DNA of 64,000 nt. Origin: Amborella trichopoda (lineage: Eukaryota > Streptophyta > Magnoliopsida > Amborellales > Amborellaceae). The stretch's first letter is position 1, and the number at the start of each line of letters is the position of its first letter. This document shows, piece after piece, positions 63,365-64,000 of this stretch. A program made the position numbers and the translations under genes. Location of the stretch: assembly GCF_000471905.2 (NCBI RefSeq), contig NW_006500103.1, positions 552,798 to 616,797 on the forward strand, in the 5' to 3' direction. The notes beneath the pieces were generated by a model that ran no database searches, was not told where the DNA came from, and saw only the letters and a list, made by a program, of their open reading frames with translations.

Positions 63365-63560
63365 CCCTTGAAATGACCGATCAAGCAAACACCATTTGGA
63401 TTATCCATTTCATAGATCCATGTCATCTACGCTATTTTTAAAACTTCAAATTTTACCATTCAGAACAATAATATATTTGGGTATCAAAGTTTTTTACCAT
63501 TGGAAATGCATTTTCCAACGGAGTTTCAAGGTGCAACTTACAAAGTTCTATAAATCCACA
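63365..63560. mobile_element. Fragment of the Mutator-like MITE
   Basis: 'ATCTACGCTATTTTTAAAAC', 'CAAATTTTACCATTCAGAAC' and 'TTTCAAGGTGCAACTTA' are the right-half landmarks of the family; both ends have decayed. Confidence 0.45.
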
Positions 63561-63946
63561 GAGCCTGTTTTTAAAAACAAGGCGCCCTACTTAATATGCT
63601 CTTAGTTGATAAGTCTGGAAATTTTAAAGAAAAAAAAACTTTGGAATCCTAATATTCCATCTGGAAGCTTCCTAAATTCTACTTAGTAAAAAAGCTAACA
63701 AATTCTACTTAGTGAAAAAGTTACTTGTGCCACTTTTGAAGAAAAAAACACACACTCTCTCTACTGTAGTGGAAAAGAAGAGGGGTGCAGCACTCTTAAC
63801 AAATTGTTTATATTGAAAATGATGCAGTGCTTTTTGAGGACATCTTTCAACGCGCAATGTATACTTTCACCCTGCAAAACTAACCAAAAGTTTGGAAAAT
63901 TTCTTCCATCTGAAGTAAAGGACGGGAAAAGTTGCTTAATCACTCT

Positions 63947-63950
<4 letters not shown>

Positions 63951-63990
<40 letters not shown>
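63951..63990. repeat. (CT)n microsatellite at window end
   Basis: About 20 perfect TC dinucleotides. The short open frame reading into it has a Ser-Leu repeat and is not a gene. Confidence 0.95.
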
Positions 63991-63995
<5 letters not shown>

Positions 63996-64000
63996 TAAAG

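Overview
This window is AT-rich nuclear DNA of a flowering plant. The evidence is spliced plant genes with GT-AG introns, a brassinosteroid P450, plant-type L1 and RTE LINE remains, dense MITEs and many CT/GA microsatellites. Species cannot be fixed by eye. The protein sequences are angiosperm-like without obvious grass features; an early-diverging angiosperm is possible but is only a guess. There is one assembly gap of 666 N (5931-6596).

Three host genes can be rebuilt exon by exon. (1) On the minus strand at 1086-7505 lies an eight-exon CYP90B1/DWF4-type steroid C-22 hydroxylase (492 aa); the gap falls inside intron 2, so all exons are present. (2) On the minus strand at 28538-33232 lies a two-exon gene for a 105-aa protein with two membrane spans, split by an intron of about 4.4 kb. 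(3) On the plus strand at 45977-53539 lies a ten-exon cyclase-associated protein (CAP1) gene (473 aa). They act in hormone synthesis, an unknown membrane role and actin turnover; nothing suggests they work together.

The rest is mostly transposon-derived. A decayed L1-type LINE on the plus strand fills about 35.3-41.6 kb, with ORF1, endonuclease, reverse transcriptase, zinc-finger, RNase H and a poly(A) tail. A minus-strand L1 tail lies at 23.5-24.2 kb and a minus-strand RTE-type LINE fragment at 43.8-44.1 kb. The dominant repeat is a MITE family of about 390 bp whose copies are bounded by 9-bp target duplications, so it is Mutator-like. I count at least 17 whole or partial copies, including two inside CYP90B1 introns, one nested inside another, and a cluster right behind the LINE. 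Other families are a foldback MITE of about 200 bp, a 'TTTACCTTTGGTACA' TIR family, a 'CTCC..GGAG' TIR family, hAT-like elements with 8-bp duplications, a GGATCC-rich pair, and a pair carrying repeated CATCACG hairpins.

Layout: 0-1 kb gene 3' flank with tandem repeats; 1.1-7.5 kb CYP90B1; 7.5-28.5 kb repeat-rich intergenic DNA; 28.5-33.2 kb membrane-protein gene; 34.8-43.1 kb MITE/LINE/MITE cluster; 43.2-45.7 kb RTE fragment and MITEs; 46-53.5 kb CAP1; 53.5-64 kb repeat-rich intergenic DNA with no gene found.

The best candidate for something undescribed is the MITE architecture. Several unrelated families carry a short perfect palindrome inside each terminal inverted repeat. In the Mutator-like family that palindrome exists in two interchangeable versions, always the same version at both ends of a copy that keeps both ends.
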